6,454 nt of DNA. It comes from Gemmatimonadota bacterium. Its GTDB lineage: Bacteria; Gemmatimonadota; Gemmatimonadetes; Gemmatimonadales; GWC2-71-9. Numbering within the stretch: the stretch's first letter is position 1; each line of letters begins with the position of its first letter. This document shows positions 5,388 through 6,454 of the stretch, in pieces. The position numbers and the translations under genes are program-made. The stretch is taken from assembly GCA_003220975.1 (NCBI GenBank), contig QHTX01000196.1, forward strand, positions 1-6,454. The letters are read 5' to 3'. The notes under the pieces were generated by a model, which had not been told where the DNA came from, ran no database searches, and worked only from the letters and a program-made list of their open reading frames with translations.

Positions 5388-6065
5388 TCACACGATCCCG
5401 TCCGTCCATTCAACAATAGCTCTCACCAGCTCCGTCATCACGTCGGCTTCGGTGCGGCCGGACTTCTTGAGCACCTTAAACGAGTGATCCCCGCCGTCCA
5501 CGAGGTGCAGCGTGGCCCGCGCGCCGAGCCGCTTGACCAGTGGCCGCAACAGCTTGAGGTCGGCGAAGTCGTCCCGCGTCCCCTGGAGAAAGAGCATCGG
5601 GACCTGAACCTGCGCCAGGTGCTCCGCCCGCTCGTTCCCGGGGCGGCCGGGTGGGTGCAACGGGAAGCCGAGAAACACGAGCCCCCGCACGCCCGGGAGC
5701 GGCTCGCCGGCCTGCGCCGTCGAGGTCATCCGCCCGCCGAACGACTTCCCGCCGGCGACGAGCGGCAGCCCCGGCGCCGCGCGTGCCGCTTCCATCACCG
5801 CGGCTCGAACCGCGGCCGCCGCCACGGCGGGCGGATCGGGGCGTCGCGCCCGCTGCTCCATGTAGGGGAACTGATACCGCAGGGTGGCGATTCCCTGCTC
5901 CGCGAGCCGCTGCGAGATCGCCTCCAGAAACGGGTGCCGCATTCCCGCCCCGGCACCGTGGGCGAGCACATACAGGAAACGGGCGTCGGCCGGACGTACC
6001 AGGAGCGCGGAAACGCCACCGGTGATCTCGCCGACCCTGACGCGCAGCTCGGTCGCAGGCGGCAT
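5388..6065 (-). CDS. Alpha/beta hydrolase of the KANL3/Tex30 (dienelactone-hydrolase-like) type
   Basis: A complete cytoplasmic protein of 225 residues without signal peptide. HGAGAGMRHPFLEAI (36-50) is the oxyanion-loop region after the third strand. RYQFPYME (63-70) follows. The nucleophile elbow is GGKSFGGRM (105-113) with Ser108. GTRDDFAD (162-169) supplies the acidic residue (Asp165 or Asp166), and GGDHSFKV (191-198) supplies His194. This order and the K-S-F-G-G elbow are typical of bacterial relatives of KANL3/Tex30, a compact hydrolase family whose substrates are mostly unknown. The ATG at 6065-6063 starts one base after the ligD stop (TAG C ATG) and has no clear Shine-Dalgarno site, so translational coupling to ligD is likely. 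The stop codon is followed after one base by hairpin B. Esterase-type activity is inferred from the triad only. Confidence 0.9.
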   Translation of the reverse strand: MPPATELRVRVGEITGGVSALLVRPADARFLYVLAHGAGAGMRHPFLEAISQRLAEQGIATLRYQFPYMEQRARRPDPPAVAAAAVRAAVMEAARAAPGLPLVAGGKSFGGRMTSTAQAGEPLPGVRGLVFLGFPLHPPGRPGNERAEHLAQVQVPMLFLQGTRDDFADLKLLRPLVKRLGARATLHLVDGGDHSFKVLKKSGRTEADVMTELVRAIVEWTDGIV

Positions 6066-6066
6066 G

Positions 6067-6454
6067 CTATTGGTCGAGACGGTCGTGCAGCCGGGCCAGC
6101 GCGGCCATCAGGTCGGGCTGGTGGTCGAGCACCGGCCACAGCGGGTCGTCCTTGAGCTTCATCATGCGCGCCGGCACGCTGCGGATCGTGAACGCGCGGA
6201 TGTCGAGCTTCGGCGCGACCTCCCGCCACGCGAGCGGCGTCGAGACGGGGGCGCCGGGGAGTGGGCGCGCACTGAACGGCGCGACGAGCAGGCGTCCGTG
6301 CCCGTTTTGCACGTAGTCGAGATAGACCTTGCCGCCGCGCTTCTGGACCTGGCGCGTGACCGTCGCGATCTCGGGAAGCTGAGCGGCGATGACGCGCGCG
6401 AGCAGCCCGCCGAGGGTGCGAGACTGCTCGTAGGTCACCTGGAGGCCCAGCGGG
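6067..6454 (-). CDS. ligD: LigD-type primase-polymerase domain, C-terminal end (NHEJ), 5' part outside window
   Basis: Only the last 128 residues are in the window; the frame is open at the right edge. Visible blocks include VTRQVQKRGGKVYLDYVQNG, the APFSARPLPGAPVSTPLAW segment and FTIRSVPARMMKLKDDPLWPVL. They match the end of the archaeo-eukaryotic-primase-type polymerase domain of LigD, which fills in and extends ends during Ku-dependent non-homologous end joining. The protein stops shortly after this domain. It is therefore either a stand-alone LigD polymerase or a fusion with the polymerase at the C-terminus (the Pseudomonas-like order), and not the mycobacterial order where ligase is last. 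The catalytic Asp residues lie upstream and cannot be checked. A GTG at 6438-6436 is in frame, but the upstream codons (P-L-G-L-Q) continue the same domain, so it is not taken as the start. It is the first visible gene of the minus-strand chain. Confidence 0.88.
   Translation of the reverse strand, partial: PLGLQVTYEQSRTLGGLLARVIAAQLPEIATVTRQVQKRGGKVYLDYVQNGHGRLLVAPFSARPLPGAPVSTPLAWREVAPKLDIRAFTIRSVPARMMKLKDDPLWPVLDHQPDLMAALARLHDRLDQ

Noticed and set aside
5310..6155. 281-residue plus-strand frame opposite the hydrolase
   Set aside because: It would start inside the hairpin block and run antisense to a hydrolase with an intact triad. No domain is visible.
6067..6438. GTG at 6438 as the start of a short independent gene
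   Set aside because: Codons upstream of it stay open to the window edge and continue the same polymerase-domain sequence, so the gene is truncated by the window.

Overview
This window is very GC-rich and gene-dense. It fits a free-living, high-GC environmental bacterium. Three features together suggest Gemmatimonadota or a neighbouring phylum: an exported protein of the Asp-box beta-propeller type, a bTHX ribosomal protein, and a LigD-type repair polymerase. The phylum is an inference; no marker here settles it. I see no mobile-element gene, rRNA, tRNA or CRISPR array.

Left part (1-2729). Two genes for exported proteins diverge from a gap of only 38 bp. On the minus strand is the N-terminal 278 residues of a large BNR/Asp-box propeller protein. 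On the plus strand is a complete HtrA/Deg-type serine protease with a signal peptide, an intact His-Asp-Ser triad and two PDZ-like domains. A small cytoplasmic protein with two ACT domains follows the protease on the same strand. It meets the minus-strand genes convergently with a 12-bp gap.

Right part (2742-6454). Six genes run on the minus strand in an operon-like chain: the C-terminal end of a LigD-type primase-polymerase, an alpha/beta hydrolase of the KANL3/Tex30 type, an EVE-domain protein, the tiny ribosomal protein bTHX (43 aa), an exported protein built of two tandem repeats, and the translesion polymerase DinB. Junctions are tight: 1 bp between ligD and the hydrolase, a GTGA overlap between bTHX and the repeat protein, and a CTGA overlap between the repeat protein and dinB. 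dinB has no ATG, GTG or TTG codon in a credible position, so a CTG start coupled to the preceding stop codon is the best reading. Two DNA-repair polymerases bracket the cluster, with a possible modified-base reader (EVE) between them. A shared repair theme is plausible but not proven.

The most striking non-coding feature is the 157-bp gap between the hydrolase and EVE genes. It is filled by two long GC-rich hairpins. Their stems differ in sequence, but they carry the same 21-nt apical core in opposite orientations. Their 11-nt apical loops are complementary at 10 of 11 positions. Neither hairpin is followed by a T-tract, so they do not look like ordinary intrinsic terminators. Possible explanations are a palindromic repeat family, a kissing-loop RNA or a cruciform site. 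A second small repeat, three copies of the heptamer GTCNTCA, sits between the EVE and bTHX genes.
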